In this document: one piece after another, positions 29,842 through 42,693 of the stretch
Layout of the letters: every line of letters starts with the position of its first letter
Position numbering within the stretch: the first letter of the stretch is position 1
Source of the DNA: Symsagittifera roscoffensis
Lineage: Eukaryota > Xenacoelomorpha > Acoela > Convolutidae
Direction: 5' to 3'
Assembly (NCBI RefSeq): GCF_963678635.1
Contig: NC_087063.1
Span: 75,043,617-75,107,616, forward strand
DNA length: 64,000 bases
Position numbers and translations under genes: made by a program
Notes under the pieces: generated by a model
The model's database searches: none
What the model saw: the letters and a program-made list of their open reading frames with translations, nothing else
Told to the model about the DNA's origin: nothing

Positions 29842-31902
29842 GTCTGCAGTCTTGCAGGTGGAGCAGAAGCACATCAAGAGCTTGGAATTTGAACTCGAAG
29901 AGAAGGCGTTATTCCAGGAAAGTTAAGGATATGGTTTAAGCTTAAAAGCTAGATCCGAAGTAGGTTCTGGAATGGCATCCTAGTGTGAAAGCAAATCTTC
30001 TTTTCGATTAGTACCGCTAGAGTTCAATGCACAAGTCACAACCATGGACCATATTTTTCTGTTTCGAGTTGCGTCAGATTGGCCTAAACGCCAAACAACT
30101 CATTCACGCTTCTTCAAGTATTGTTGTTGGCTGTTTTCCCTCAAAAATTTTGAGAGATCTGAAAACAGTAATTGGCAAAGGTACGTACAAGAAGTACGAG
30201 AATTGATTCGGAAGAAATTAAAGGAAAACTTTTTTGCCAAGCTAGGTACCGGCGACTGACAAGAAACATGCGACTTCTCTGTGAATGGTGGAATTGAAAC
30301 CAATGTTGGAGGCGTTGTGCATGCGGAAATTGCGAGTCATCAATCTCACGCATGGAGAGCTGCCATATAATTGTCTCACACAGATTTGGTGGCAACAAGA
30401 GAAAAGTGTAATGAGTTTTGAAGGGGTTTAAAGGGTTTAAAGATAAAGTCTATTGGCTTCTGGCAGTTTTTGTGGTAGAATCGCTACTGGCAGTGAGCTG
30501 AATGGAGAGACATCCACAGAAAATTACGAAAGGCTTAGCTACGACAGAAACCCGAATTTGTTTGCGCCAGCGTGCAAAATCTTGGCGACACCCGCCGAGT
30601 TGAAGCAAGTCAAAGATACATTTCATGCCTTGGCTTTGAGCGGTGCTGATATTTTGAATAGATGCATGGGACAAGGACCAAATGTCGAGAAACAATTGGG
30701 CTTATAGGAGGTTCCAGGCAGAAGCTGGACCAGTCACCTTTGAAAGATCTCGTTTCGAACATCGCAGTGCTGCAACGACGTCCTGTAAGCAAATGTAATG
30801 ACCTCAGGGGGCAATACGGATAATCAGTTGAGTACAGTGCAACAAGACTCGACGAAGAACGTCAGTCTGCATACAATTGCTGCAGCAACAACGAGGAGAG
30901 CATGGCTCCATCGCCTCACAATAGGCAGCGTTGGCTCTTTTGCCTCACAATCAGAGCAGGAGTGTTGGTTGGCAAGTTCACAAATGAAAGCTTTCCGATG
31001 AGTGGTTTCTAGTAAAGTGAGGATATGAAGAGCGAATTGATTGGCGATAGAAGTGACCAGAGCAACTTGCAAGATAATTATCATTCCAAAATCTTTTCCC
31101 TCTCAAAAGCTGATTGTATGGATATCTGTAGTTTAGTTTAATCATTATGATAGGGTCTGATTGTAGGATTTAGTGATGATTTGGAGATCGGTTTCACATC
31201 TCACTTTGCCGCTGGCGGCTATCTGAGCCACCAGTCCGTCCTTAGATAACTTTTCAAAAAAATTGGATTAAGCCCCAATAAAACAAACATCTTAGCAGTA
31301 GTTTTGTATTCCATGGAAAATTGTGAATATTCTGTAAATGACCTCTGGCAAAGTCTATAAATTGCCATGGCAAAATGCAGAGGCAGAAGGCAGTGACGAT
31401 GGGAACATCGCCTCCGGAATCCGGGTTGTGAGTCTCATTTGGCCAATTATGCAAACGTTTTCGGAAGTTGGATACGAAACTTCAAATACACGTGCTCAGA
31501 CAAAGTTAGGCGTTAAACGGTGAAAATTCGCAAGCTTCCGCTGCCTGAATCATTTGTTCCGGAAATTGTCTCTGTTTTTGAGCAACCTCTGGGAGGTCTA
31601 GATTTAAAGCTGTCGTCGATGAAAAAACTAGAATCCAATTTAAGTAAGAGTGGGCGACAATTTGGCAATGGCCTGATAAGGGAATTTTTCATACAAGTTG
31701 ATCTTACTGAACCACATTTAGGTTGGCTTTGATTGTAGCGACGTTTAGAAGCGTGGTGTTTAGCTTTCGAGGCTTGAGCCAATGGCTAATTGAACTAAGA
31801 TCCACACCGTCTCGTGTGGCATATTAATGATTTTCGAACGATTTTGCTCCCGTTTTCGAAGAAAGTGATGGATCATGTTGATTTTTCGAACAAGTGATTT
31901 TC
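29842..31902. other. GC-richer, decayed sequence between elements A and B
   Basis: Base composition is visibly less AT-rich than the flanks. Directly beside the LTR, 29845-29922 on the plus strand reads as about 25 coiled-coil-like residues (VEQKHIKSLEFELEEKALFQ) before a TAA. Further short plus ORFs (30044-30259, 30453-30707, 31520-31732) have plausible composition but overlap equally long minus ORFs and match nothing I know. It may be a decayed gene or retrocopy into which an element inserted. No intact gene is supported. Confidence 0.4.
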
Positions 31903-32685
31903 TGAGTTAGGTCCTTGAGGTTAACTCATAGAGTAATTTCGGATAGGGTACACCGTCTGCTCGTCACGCTATCTTATTTTCGGCCGGATAGATTCGTGCA
32001 ACTTCTTAGTCTAATACCGATCCTAATCTTACTCTTATATCTACTAGTCTCAGGGTGTTTAACTAGTCTCTGCTAGGCTCACTAGATCTATAGTATACTG
32101 GCTTATTCCGACTGCTGAAGTTCTCTTGGAGAGGTAACTAATTTCTAAGTTAAATTCAAATCTCTCTGGTGCTGAAATTACAAGTAATTTCAGCACTTAC
32201 AAATAAGTGGGTTGTTAGTTAGATGGATTATGATTGGTTAATATCAAATATTTTACAGTGGTAAAATATCTAATTTATCCAATAATAAAAAGTAGTTTAG
32301 ATCAGGTTCCACCCATCCGGGGTTTACAGAGTTTTTAAGATTTATCTTTCTTTCTGTAATTGAAGGATGGATGATGAACGTTGGTATTTGGCGAACATCA
32401 TTTTCTTATCCGGTTCCTCTTGAAGAAGAACGTTCCAGGACGCTGGAATCAGGGATAGCAAATTATTATTACGTCATTTGACAACGACTGTGATCCCCAA
32501 TGAAATCAATCCGATTTCAAAATGGTTTGCTATGTCAGGTTTTTCTGTATTAGTAGAGAAGTGCTTTGTGTGCAGCCTCGTCTGGCAACGGCGTGAGAAT
32601 CGTGTTTGGAAGGGATGCCTTGAAACTCGGATCTGTACGTATACTTGAACATCGAGGTGGTCATTGGTCTAGTTCAATGAAATCC
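31903..32685 (-). repeat. Element B 3' LTR
   Basis: On the minus strand it begins near GGATTTCATTGAAC (32685) and ends CCTAACTCA at 31903. It contains an AT-rich stretch with CCAATAATAAAAAG and a palindromic pair ATTTTACAGTGGTAAAAT. On the minus strand AGAAAAGGA precedes the boundary as a short purine tract. Confidence 0.88.
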
Positions 32686-33712
32686 TTTTCTGCGAAGTCA
32701 AATCGTACTCTAAATCCTTTGAGTCGTGATTGTGGACGGCATGTCGGTTTTGTTTAGCCATTCTTTGTTCAAGTGTGATGGGATCGTCTAGTCTTTGGAT
32801 GTTCGTCTTTGTTGTGTTTGTGGCTATCAGCATGCTCAGGACGTCCTTCTCTGGTGGGTTAGGCCAGGAATGGGAGTGTGATTTCATGCTGTTTCTTTGA
32901 GAGGTTCTGTTATGTGATAACGTTTTATGTTGGTTTTTTCTGGTCTTTCTTATGTTACTTTGGTTGTGTCCTTTTTTCAAAAATCAAATTGTTTTTGTTT
33001 TGGGTTTATCTTGCGACTTTTTTGTGTTTTATGATTTCTTTCTTAGACTTTATAATAGTCTTCAAAAGAATAAATTATCCAGTTTTAAGCTGTGTTAATC
33101 CGGTTTGGGTACCGTTGGTTTTCTTTTCTTAGTCATGCTATAATTTTATGATTTGTGGTGCTTAGTAAGCTGCGTTGGTTAGTTTGGCTTAGTTTATAAT
33201 TCCTTTCCAACCGGGTTAAAGGAAAGTTTGAAACTTGTTATCGCGTGTTAGAGTTGTTATTAGTGAAAACATGAAACTTAAAATCATTATTTAAACAATT
33301 CTTCGTGGGCGAGCTGTGCGAGTTTGGATAAAATTCTTGTGCGAATGAATGAAAATATTGAAAAGGTTAGTATTGCTTTCTCATTTTATTAATTTATTGC
33401 ATAGAAATTGAATTTTACTGCTTTTGAGGGAGTTTTAAAATTATAAAATTTCATCGTATTTTAATTTTACTGCTTCATGGGGAAATAATTTATAAGTGAA
33501 GTTACTACATTGGGTATGAATTTTACTACATTATTTAGTGCGAAGGATTAATGAGTTCGAATATAATTTAAGAAGTTTGTATTTTTATTTGTCTTTTTCT
33601 GTTTTGTAGATGATTGTGATGTGAAGACTAAAAGAATAAATTAAACATTGATAGAAAATGGTTAGTACAAATTTGAATTTATTAGTCAAAAGTATTTTAA
33701 TTCATATTTACT
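32686..33712. other. Element B 3' untranslated region
   Basis: AT-rich between the last minus ORF and the 3' LTR. Repeated ATTTTACTGC(T/A) motifs occur near 33412-33475 and 33519-33531. Small ORFs on both strands here look fortuitous. Confidence 0.4.
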
Positions 33713-35521
33713 TTAGTCGTCTGGGAAAAAGCCGTGGGGGAAGATGTCGCGAATCATGTCTGATGTTGTTAGTAACTTGGCTAGTATGCGTATGACATTT
33801 TTAGTTTGTAGCAGTGGCCAAAGCAATTGAAATGCTTTGATGGTGTTTAGTTCTTCTGTGCCTACTGCGAACTCATAAGGTGTGTTTTGAATGAGGTTAT
33901 AGATTTTATTATTATATTTAGTATTATGAATAAATTCTAATATGGGTTTTTCGATAGGTTGTATAAATTCATGCGGGATAATGAAGGGTCTTTTTTCTTC
34001 ATCAATGAAAGTCTTCGTGATGGGACAGAATATATACATTTGGGTGACTGGGTCGTAATTGCGGAGGATGCCGTGGAGGTTAGTATTTTTAATGCAATAT
34101 GTAAAAGAAAAAATGGTGATGTGTATTTTGAGTTAAGAAACTGAAAACGATGGCGGGGTTGTCTTGATGGAGTGTGTAAATCAAAATGATTTTGTATAAA
34201 ACGATAATATGTGTAAGTGTGCGTTTGTTTAGTGCGTAACATTATATCGTGTGAACAGTGCAAATCGCGTTCCTGTGGTGAAAGAAAGTGAAAGGTTAGT
34301 GAAAATAACTGAAATTTATCATAGAAGCTTTCATATGCCTGTATATCAACTGGTGCTTCTGAAATAATATGATCATGCTTTTTATCAATAATATTAAGTG
34401 TAAATACGTATAGTGTCTTAATGAAAAAATTTTCGGTTAGTTGCGGGTTTGCAAAGCGATCTTCGTCTAAAAATTGATCGTGATTTGGGCGGATGATATT
34501 ATGATCGTAGTATTCTATTGAGAAATCGTTAGCTCGGGGTGCGGTGAATGTTTTCAATTTTTTTTTTATATCCAACATAAGTAAATTGTCGAGGTGTTAA
34601 TGATGTGGTGAGTCTATATAACATATTTTTGTTTTTCTCTATGTTTTCACTAGTATTATTTAGCGGTAAGCAAAGTGAGTTAGTATAATTGTAATCAGCT
34701 GTCCAATGAAGCGTTGGCATTATAACGTGCTCATCAACAAAGTTTCGTGTTTCGTTAGCAATGGTAGGTGTATTTAATGTATATTGCGGAAATGATGGTA
34801 GGGTGTTTTCTAGAAAATTTCTAGTATTTGTGTGTTCTGGGTGGTTGATGTATTCTCTGGCTGTTCCGGGTTTGGTTGGGAATGGGTGATTTGGGAATTT
34901 TCGTTTAAAAGTGCGATAAGCTCGGTTAGTACTGGTAGGTGTTTCGGTGGATGTGGATGACTGAGCGAATGATGGAGTGTAAGCTGAAGAGGGTGTAGGA
35001 GTTGGTGGATTTGAGGATGTTATTGTGGATGATAGTTGATGTATTGTGAGAGTGTGGGGATGTTTTATTTGTTGTTGTAATGTAATAAAATTGTCGAGTT
35101 CTTCGGAAATTTGGATGGTATCTGGAAAGTTATTATGTGATCTGTCGGAAAGAAATGCAGAATAGGTTGGGGTTACTTAGGAAGCGTAAGAAGGAGTGGA
35201 AAGGGATGGGAGTGGATGATTTGATTGGATGGGTCGAAAAAGGGGTTGCAAAAAAACTGAGGAGTTGGTCTGGGTATGGGTAGAGGGAGATGGTTCGGAG
35301 TCTGCAAATTCGTCGGGGGTTTCTGCATTAGAGTTATTAAACTGTGAGATAGTATAAAAAATTGAAATTTCTGATTTAGTATCCGAATTCGTGCTTGATG
35401 GTATATTAATAATTGGAGAATCAGGTGGCGGGAAAGCAAAAAGTGGGATAATTCGGAATTGAGTTTGGAGGTTGGCTGGGTGGGAATTTGAGCGATGGAG
35501 GGATCCAATTTGTCGGCTCAT
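33713..35521 (-). pseudogene. Element B ORF downstream of env, broken
   Basis: Pieces in successive frames (35521-35177, then 34720-34529, 34578-33937 and 34039-33713) follow one another with compatible composition, suggesting one protein of about 600 residues with at least three frameshifts. The N-terminal third is Ser/Pro/Thr-rich with an acidic patch (TPDEFADSEPSPS). The rest is more structured, with many aromatic residues (FPQYTL, LHWTADYNY, FSIEYYDHN) and no hydrophobic membrane segment. Unknown family. Its place between env and LTR matches the accessory ORF of element A, but I see no sequence similarity. Confidence 0.45.
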
Positions 35522-35777
35522 CGTGGGCTAAAAAAATGATTATTTTGAGATTGAAAAGTGTAGGTGTGAGGTTGTTCTTTTTTTTGTTCATGTGTATAGC
35601 ACATGTGTCATAGATTCCTTTTAACAGTGAGAAAAGAAATCCTACAAAATTAAACATGGCGTATAAGATGATTAATTTTTCTAAGATGTAATAGGGCCAT
35701 CCTAGAAAGGCAAGAATTTCGTTTTTTAAGGTTACACAACTGAAAATAACCAGGGTGACCTGTGCTCTTAAAAAAGT

Positions 35778-36880
35778 TCACTGGGACGTATGATGTTCCT
35801 TCATTAATAGGATGACTTGTTGCATGAGGTCAAATTTTATTTTTCCGGTGGCCATGTCGAAACCTTTTTCGTATTCGACAAGTATTTCAGAGTATTGTGT
35901 TTTATAAAGTGGATTACAATATTTACATGCAAATTCTGTTTCGTGATAGATTTGAAAACGTGTCAATTTATTTTCTATATCATGAATGTTTTTGAAATCA
36001 GTGCTTTGTTTGCGAGATGGGTTTACTTAATCGTATAGAATTGATTTAATAAAATATTTTTCATGAAATTTTATCATTCGAGCGTGTATTTTTGCTAATT
36101 GAAATGTTTTGCATGTATCTTCGGGAAACCAAACAATTGTTGCTTGGGTTCTTGTTGTAGCGTCACAATAACCTTGATCATTTTTGCAAGGCAATCGAAT
36201 TCCTTGATAGATCATGGTGTTATCAGGTAAATCTCGTGTGAGTTGTATTTTTTCAAGTTGTATTTTCCAATCAAAAAACATTATTTCTTGATATCCTTAA
36301 TTTTTTGTGTCTGCTTTGCAGTTTGAAGGATTATTTATTCCAATGTGTATTCCAATATCATAAGTTAATCGTCCGTGTGCGCCATTATATGGGTATTTTT
36401 TGTCTAATTTAACATGTCCCTGATATCGTTCAAGTTCTGCTTGATGTACAGAGTCGGCAAAGACTTGAAAATTTACAATTTTTCTGTCTGTGTTTTTATT
36501 TCTTGTTAGATTTTGTCTGAGTAATTCGTCGGGATTTAGGTGTAAAAGTCTTTCAATATTACTCTGGTAAAATGATTCGTGATCAAGTCGGTTCTTATTT
36601 CCGTTGGAAACTTGTGAACCATGTACTTTCTTTTCGGAAAATGTTGCTGTAAACTTATATCCTCGGGCTTTCGAGTACAATGTTGCTTTTACATTTGTAG
36701 TTTCTATAGCTTGTGGTTCTGTTTCGCATTGTGATACTTGATTTATTGCATATTTGTGTAGTGTTTTTGTTCGTTTTCTTCACAATCATAGTGTGTTACT
36801 AATAAATCCTGGGGTCCTGTGCGAGGAGAAAGATTTGTGTTTTCGTCGGAAAATATTAGAAAAGGGTGTATTGAATTGTT
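35778..36880 (-). pseudogene. Element B envelope glycoprotein (chuvirus-like), multiple stops
   Basis: One frame carries the whole segment, interrupted by TAA at 36743-36745, 36297-36299 and 36027-36029. Landmarks shared with element A env in the same order: VTHYDC, a following Cys-containing block with ...VSQC, a KATLY/VTLY strand, then LPC...YCDATTRTQATIVWFPEDTC and AKIHARMIKF. The C-terminal membrane anchor is not obvious before 35778, so it is shifted or lost. A surface fusion protein when intact. The homology between the two element envs rests on this motif order. Confidence 0.65.
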
Positions 36881-36887
36881 AATATTT

Positions 36888-38045
36888 TTAGAATATACAT
36901 GTATATAATAATCCGAAGTATGGGTTGTAAAATGTTATGTATCCAATTGTGTTTTTTGTATATCTATCGTATTTGTATAATACTTCAGTTGTTATAAATG
37001 GTAGTGGTAGCGATTGAGCTGTTATATTTGGTGGATTTAATGGATAGGGGTGTTGAACAATATTATTAAGTCTGATTGTAATTTCAAACTTTAATTGGAG
37101 ACTGTTTTGTTGGAGGATTTGAAAGTTATGTTCTTGAATATCTTCGTGGATATCTTGTCTATATTGTAATCTATTTAGTGCCCAACTGTGGAGTCGGTTA
37201 CTTTCTTGATGTTGTCCAAATAATGGGGGAGGTGCTACGAAAGTGTTCCAATCTAATCGTAAAGGGATATTTGATGATGATTGTTCTCGATATCTAGCGT
37301 CGAGGTTGTTTAGAAAATTTAAAGGAAAAAGTGTCGGTGAGATTTGACTTAATGATGGTGTTGACGGGAGTGATAATGTTTCTGGTAACGATAATAGTGT
37401 TGTATCAGTAGAAATATCTTTTGGTTCATTTACCAAGTTCGGTTCACCTTGTGTATATGAGTGTGTTGTCCAATATGGTGGTCTTTCTCTGGTATCTGGG
37501 GGATTAAAAGGGTTTTCTCGGATTTGTTGTGACGTGGGGGTTGAACCTAGATAGTCTGAGGGTATACTTGAGGTGCTATGTTGTGAAAGGAGTGTGGGAG
37601 TTTCTGGTAATGTACTACTTGAATTTTCTGAAGTAGTTGGTGTTGGTGATTGGGGTATATCAAAATGAAATCTGGGGATTTGAAAATTTCTATTTCTTCG
37701 TGGATGTATAATTTGTCTATTTATTTCAACTGTATTTTGATTTTGACTAATATGTCGTTACTCTAATTAAGTATTGTGGTAATGTTAGGTATAAGTTATA
37801 TGTTGGTTCACTTAGAGATGCTTGTCGCTGAACTGGTTCTAGTGGTTCAGATAAGCGAGTGTGTCGTTCTTCAAAAGTGTACGGGTTATCTTGGAAAGAA
37901 ATTCGTGTGAATGTTTGAGGTTTTGGGTGGTTGTGGGTATCACTGGGTTTTCTTGGGAAGATGTCGTTGAAGACTGAATTTGTGGTGGTTGATTAGCAAT
38001 TTTGGAAAAGTGTCCGATTGATCTTTTTCTAGTGGGAAGATTCAT
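36888..38045 (-). pseudogene. Element B ORF upstream of env, Ser/Pro-rich then structured
   Basis: Two main pieces: 38045-37839 (basic start MNLPTRKRSIGHFSK) and 37436-36888, with an open Pro/Ser/Thr-rich stretch between them in a shifted frame (about 37680-37440). The C-terminal 150 residues (DARYREQSSSNIPLRLDWN, NFQILQQNSLQLKFEITIRL) look folded but match nothing known to me. The stop at 36888 overlaps the start region of env. Could be an env leader or an independent accessory protein. Confidence 0.45.
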
Positions 38046-39364
38046 GTTTATTGTAATATTCTTCGATAAAAAGTATTAAAAGGATTGTTGCTAAGAAGAA
38101 TGTGACTATTGCCTTTTTTTACCCATTTGGATATTGTCATGATTAGGGATGATAAAAATGTGATGAAAACTACGAATAGTAAAAAAAAATCTGTTCTACT
38201 TAATATTGTTCGTATCAATTAAATAGGCTTTAAATTATCGTACCTGTGAATGTGGTCAATGATTTGGGAAAATTGGAGATATATTTCAAATAGGGAGTAG
38301 AAAATTTAAAAAAATATTGCAAAAAATTATTAAAATGATTATTAGGGCTTAAAAAGTTTCAATAAAAAATATTAGCAAAAGTTTAAAGAGAATGAAAAAT
38401 TTTATGAGAAGATTTATGATTATATTTTTAAAGGTATCGACTGTTTGAGAGAAAAACATTTAAGAAATGACTCGTTCGTCGAATATTTTTTAAACTTCTG
38501 GGGCGAAATTCAAGTGTGGTTGGATTATTTATTGGTTTTTTGATAAGCGGGTTGAGTTTTGTGAAAAATTGTTGGAGGCTAATTTTATGGTGTTCGGGAG
38601 GTCTTCTTTGCCTTGTTATTATTTGGTGGGTAATCTGAGGTATTTTTTAAATATTTGTACTTTAGGCCAAACGATTATGGTCTTTTTTTACTTTAGGCTA
38701 ATTTGCCATTTTTGGTTGGAGAGTTTTTGAGGTCTGAGTTGGGAAAATATTGTTGATCTTTGCGTTATTAGATAGGGGAGGGTTGTAATATTATGGTGGT
38801 ATTTATTTTAGTTGTCAAGTTTTAGAAAGTTGCTTATTTTTGACCTGGAGGTTGTAAAGTTTTAGTTATAGATATGCACTAATGATTGTACCTAATGAGG
38901 TGTACTAATGATTAACTGTAAAATTGAAGTTGTTTTTGAAATTCAACTTTCTTTAATATTTTAGATTGTGGGATGAATGTTTTATAATTTTTACGTGGTT
39001 GATTTCTAACTCGTGATGATTCTCTGTGTTCTCATTTTTCTATTTGTTCTTGTGGTAAAATTTTTTCTATCATTTTTTTGGTTTTTCTTTCTTTTTGAGA
39101 TATTTTTGGTTCTGTTGTTTTTGTGTTTTGTTTTTGATTTTGCTTGTGATGAGTGTTGTCATGTACATTTGTTTCTTGTTCTGTATGTGTATTGTTTTGA
39201 ATAATTTTTAAACCTGTAAAGGATTATAATTGAGTTAATTCGCGTAATGCGTGTTCTTTCGGGTAGTAGGGTAACAAATTGTTACGATGTTGAACAATTT
39301 CTTTTTTGGTTGAATCTGTGAGTTTGTATGTTACTTCAGTGGGTTTGGCAATTATTTGGTATGG
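38046..39364. other. Element B interval between integrase and the pre-env ORF
   Basis: AT-rich, with no supported ORF on the minus strand. A plus-strand ORF at 39013-39204 is a Phe/Leu low-complexity artefact. It is the counterpart of the place where element A carries its antisense gene, but no spliced plus-strand gene is apparent here. Confidence 0.4.
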
Positions 39365-40842
39365 TCATTTGCGAAGTGGTTGTAGTTTGTTGGAGATTCC
39401 TTTTTGTGTATTAAAAATAGTTATTATCACAAATGTTTCAATTTTTAAATCTGTGGCTAGCATAAAACGTGAATTAATTTGGCTGTTAATATTTTGCCTT
39501 TGTAACAATTTCTTTGTTACTTTTTGGTAAATTTCATTGTGTTTTTTATCTCTATTTAAAATCCATTCGGTATGTGTGCTGGAGGCTAATTTGAGAATTT
39601 GTGGGTGATGAAAACGATCTTCATCATGTGTGTGTGTAGGTAGGTTATAACAAATTGAATCTTTATTTGGTTGGCAATAACCTTGTGCATTTTTATGGGC
39701 ATTTGCTGTGAACATAATTGGTTTTCGTGGCTTTTGATTAAAAACCATTTCATATGTTGACATTCCTAAAGTTGTCGTGATTTGTGAATTGTATGATAAG
39801 GGGAATAATTTTACAACTGCTGACCATTCTGTGTATCGTGTATTGTTTCCATTAATGATACATCTGATATATTCTTGTAATGAACGGTTCATACCTTCGA
39901 CTAAACCGTTTGTCCAAGGTGCATGAGATGTACGTGGTTTATGTTTAATGTTAAATAAGTGGCATAGTGTGATGAAGTTCTGTACCCTTGTCTGTAACTA
40001 GGATTTCGGGAAATCGAATTTAGCTATCCAGTGTTCGTAAAGTGTTGTGTAAGCATAATAAGCATTACAATGTGGTACTGGGTTGAGTGCTACATAGTGC
40101 GTGAATGCATCAACATTGACCATAATGTAGGAATTTCCTTCAGAGGATGGTGAAATTGGTCCTTTTGTGTCGAATGAAATTCTATGGTTGAAAAATAAGT
40201 TTGTCCTTTAAAAACTTGTTTTTGTGCTATTTGTTTTTGATTTGGATAAGGTTTGTTCAATTGACATATTATACAATCATTGCATGATACTTTTATCCAA
40301 ATTGGGGCATTTGGAAAATAAAAATTTTGTGCGAAGTTCGAGTATGTCTTTTCTGATCCTGAGTGTCCTTTTGTATTCTGTGTATGGGAGATGTTAAATG
40401 CTATCAGTATCATACTTAAAGGGAAACAGGGAACTTTTGAATCATCTAATTGATATTCTAAAAGATCTGTATTTTCATTGATTGTTGTGTTATTAAATTT
40501 TCGGAAATATCGGAGGAGTGTTTTGTTTCCTAAAAATGTGGTATCAGCTTTTGCCGGTTTTGTTTTGTATTTGTGCCATGATTTGAGTTGTCTAATTACT
40601 GGGTCAAAATTTTGGTATTGTTTCAAAAGTTGAAGTGTAATTTTTTCTGTTGGTGGGAGAAAAATATTTTCAATTTCTAGTTCTGATAGGAGAATTGTGT
40701 CAAGTGGGTCATGGAGGTTAAAAACTTGATTTATTGTGTATTTTGAATCATATGTTTGTGGTCCTGATAAATTTATTTTATCGGTCAAATTTTCTTTTTC
40801 AATTAATGAAAAAGGGTCTTTTTTATGCGGTTGTTGTTTCAT
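39365..40842 (-). pseudogene. Element B integrase, frameshifted
   Basis: The zinc domain is in 40842-40090: HTQNTKGHSGSEKTY...CNDCIICQ. The catalytic core is spread over frames between about 40190 and 39850: DTKGPISPSS (first Asp), a TDKGTEF-like block (second Asp) and the Glu just before GMNRSLQEYI at 39892. The post-core part (TTLGMSTYEMVFNQKPRKP, and a LANKL/GPY-like region near 39400) ends at 39365. At least two shifts separate the parts. Similar in order to element A integrase but with a shorter C-terminal extension. Confidence 0.8.
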
Positions 40843-41162
40843 TTTCTTTTGTTGAGTATTATTTTTGATCCATTGTGAGTATGGAATTGGTTTAAAGGTA
40901 GATGTGCCTAATAAATCAACTTCATAGTGATTATTTTGGCAATCTAAGTAAAGTGGAAAATGTTGTAGATTATTAATTTGTGGTTGATCAATGTCAGTTT
41001 TTACTGCGTATTTGCATTCTAATCGGGGTGATGTTTCATCTTTTGCGAGATAGAATTTAATATTTTTGGGTATTTCAACTGTAGTTTTTCGTGTAAGTAA
41101 TTCAGGTGGTGTATTTCGACTTAATGTATCTGGTAATGCAAGATTCTTTCCTGCTGTCCAAA

Positions 41163-41435
41163 CTATATGTAATTGGGATTTGACTTTTGTGTAAAGAGAA
41201 AAATGATTGGTTTATGATCTGTAAATAGAACTGTTGGGTGTTTTGATCCAAGTATCAGAAATTCGTATTCTGTAAGTGTATAAATTATAGCTGTACATTC
41301 TCTCATTAGAGTAGAGAGTCGTAGCTCGGCTTGTGTGAATAATCGTGAATTTGCTGATATAAGATTCATTTTAATTATTCCACTCTGTGATTGCAGTAAT
41401 GCTGCGCCGATGCCAAAATTTGAAGCATCGCACAT
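41163..41435 (-). pseudogene. Element B RNase H
   Basis: MCDASNFGIGAALLQ (first Asp), RECTAIIYTLTEYEF (Glu) and FTDHKPI (Asp) give the catalytic trio. It is joined in frame to the RT segment through a TGA at 41487-41489 and leaves the frame near 41163, where the AGKNLALPD block continues in a neighbouring frame. Confidence 0.82.
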
Positions 41436-41486
41436 TGCATAGAATGGTTGGTTAGGATCTGGAATTGTATTTGAAATTTGTTCTGT

Positions 41487-42437
41487 TCAAAGCTTTTTAA
41501 TTTTGTCAAATCGTGTTTGATGTTCAGTGGTCCATTCAAAGTTATTTTGTTGTCTGAGGATGTTATAAAAAGGTCTTAAGTATAATTGCATTTTGTAAAC
41601 ATATTTACTTAAGAAATTCAACATTTCAAGGAATTCTTGGATTTTCTTTTTATTTGTAGGTGGATATAGTTTTTGGATTGCATCAATGCATGATTTTATT
41701 GGGGTGATAGTATTTTGTTCAATATGATGTCCTAAAAATTTAACGCGTGTTAAGAAAAAATGTGATTTATCGGGGGCTGCTTTCAGATTTTCGTTCTGAA
41801 GTATTTTATGATACTGTTCCAAAACTGTTAACATTTCTACTTTAGTTTGTGATTGCATGAAAACATCATCTAGATATGTGATTGCATTTTTCTTGAGTAT
41901 TAATGGTCTAAAAATTTTACTCATGAAAGCTGAAAAAGCTGCTGGTCCTATGGATATTCCATAGAATAATCGATTAAATTCGTATTGTTGATTTTCAATA
42001 ACAAATTGTGTTAAGCGTCGCAATTGTTCATCTAGTGGCATTTGATTATAAGCACTATTCATATCTGCGGTTGTGAAGTATTTACCATTTATCTTTGTTA
42101 AGATAACTTGTATTGGTTCAATAGGCCAATTGCATCTTGATTCGTCAATTAGTGAATTGAGATATCTAGCGTCTAAAACTATTTTTAGCGATTCATCTTT
42201 TGGTAGAATGATAACAGGGTTGATGAAGGTATTACCTTTTGGTTGTTCTTCCTTATTTTCTGGTGATATAATTTCGAATTGTTCTAAAATATCAAGTAAT
42301 CTATTTACCTTGTCGTGTAAATGAATCGGTACTTTACTTGCTCTTTGTTTCTTGAAAACTGCGTCAGGTTTTAATGGGAGGTGTAGTGATGAACTAATTT
42401 TTCCAACGTCAAATTTTGATATTGCGTAGACTGTAGA
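41487..42437 (-). pseudogene. Element B reverse transcriptase
   Basis: Open from directly after TAA 42438-42440 to TGA 41487-41489. RT motifs in order: LDARYLNSLIDE, TADMNSAYNQMPL, YEFNRLFYGISIGPA, the catalytic YLDD, APDKSHFFL and VKFLGHHIEQN. Alignment to element A RT is continuous, but the polypeptide before it has no macrodomain: protease is followed by only a short linker. Confidence 0.87.
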
Positions 42438-42693
42438 TTATTTTATCAGTTGTTTTGCTAATTTGTCAAATTCATCTTGTGTGATTTGTGATTGTTGAAA
42501 ATTAAACATTGTTAAAAAATTTTGTTGTTCTTTGTTAAATTTGTTATATTGAATGTTGGCTTAAAATATGGTGTTTTTGTATTTTTTTTTTCATTACTTA
42601 TTACATTATTTATGGATAAATCTTCGTCAAGAATTGTTTATTGACAAATATCTAATAGTTGTAATATATTATTTACTCGATATGCTACTTCCT

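Noticed and set aside
30044-31732. Small ORFs on both strands between elements A and B
   Set aside because: Overlapping frames on opposite strands of similar length, no recognisable domain, no consistent splice pattern; kept only as possible decayed coding sequence.
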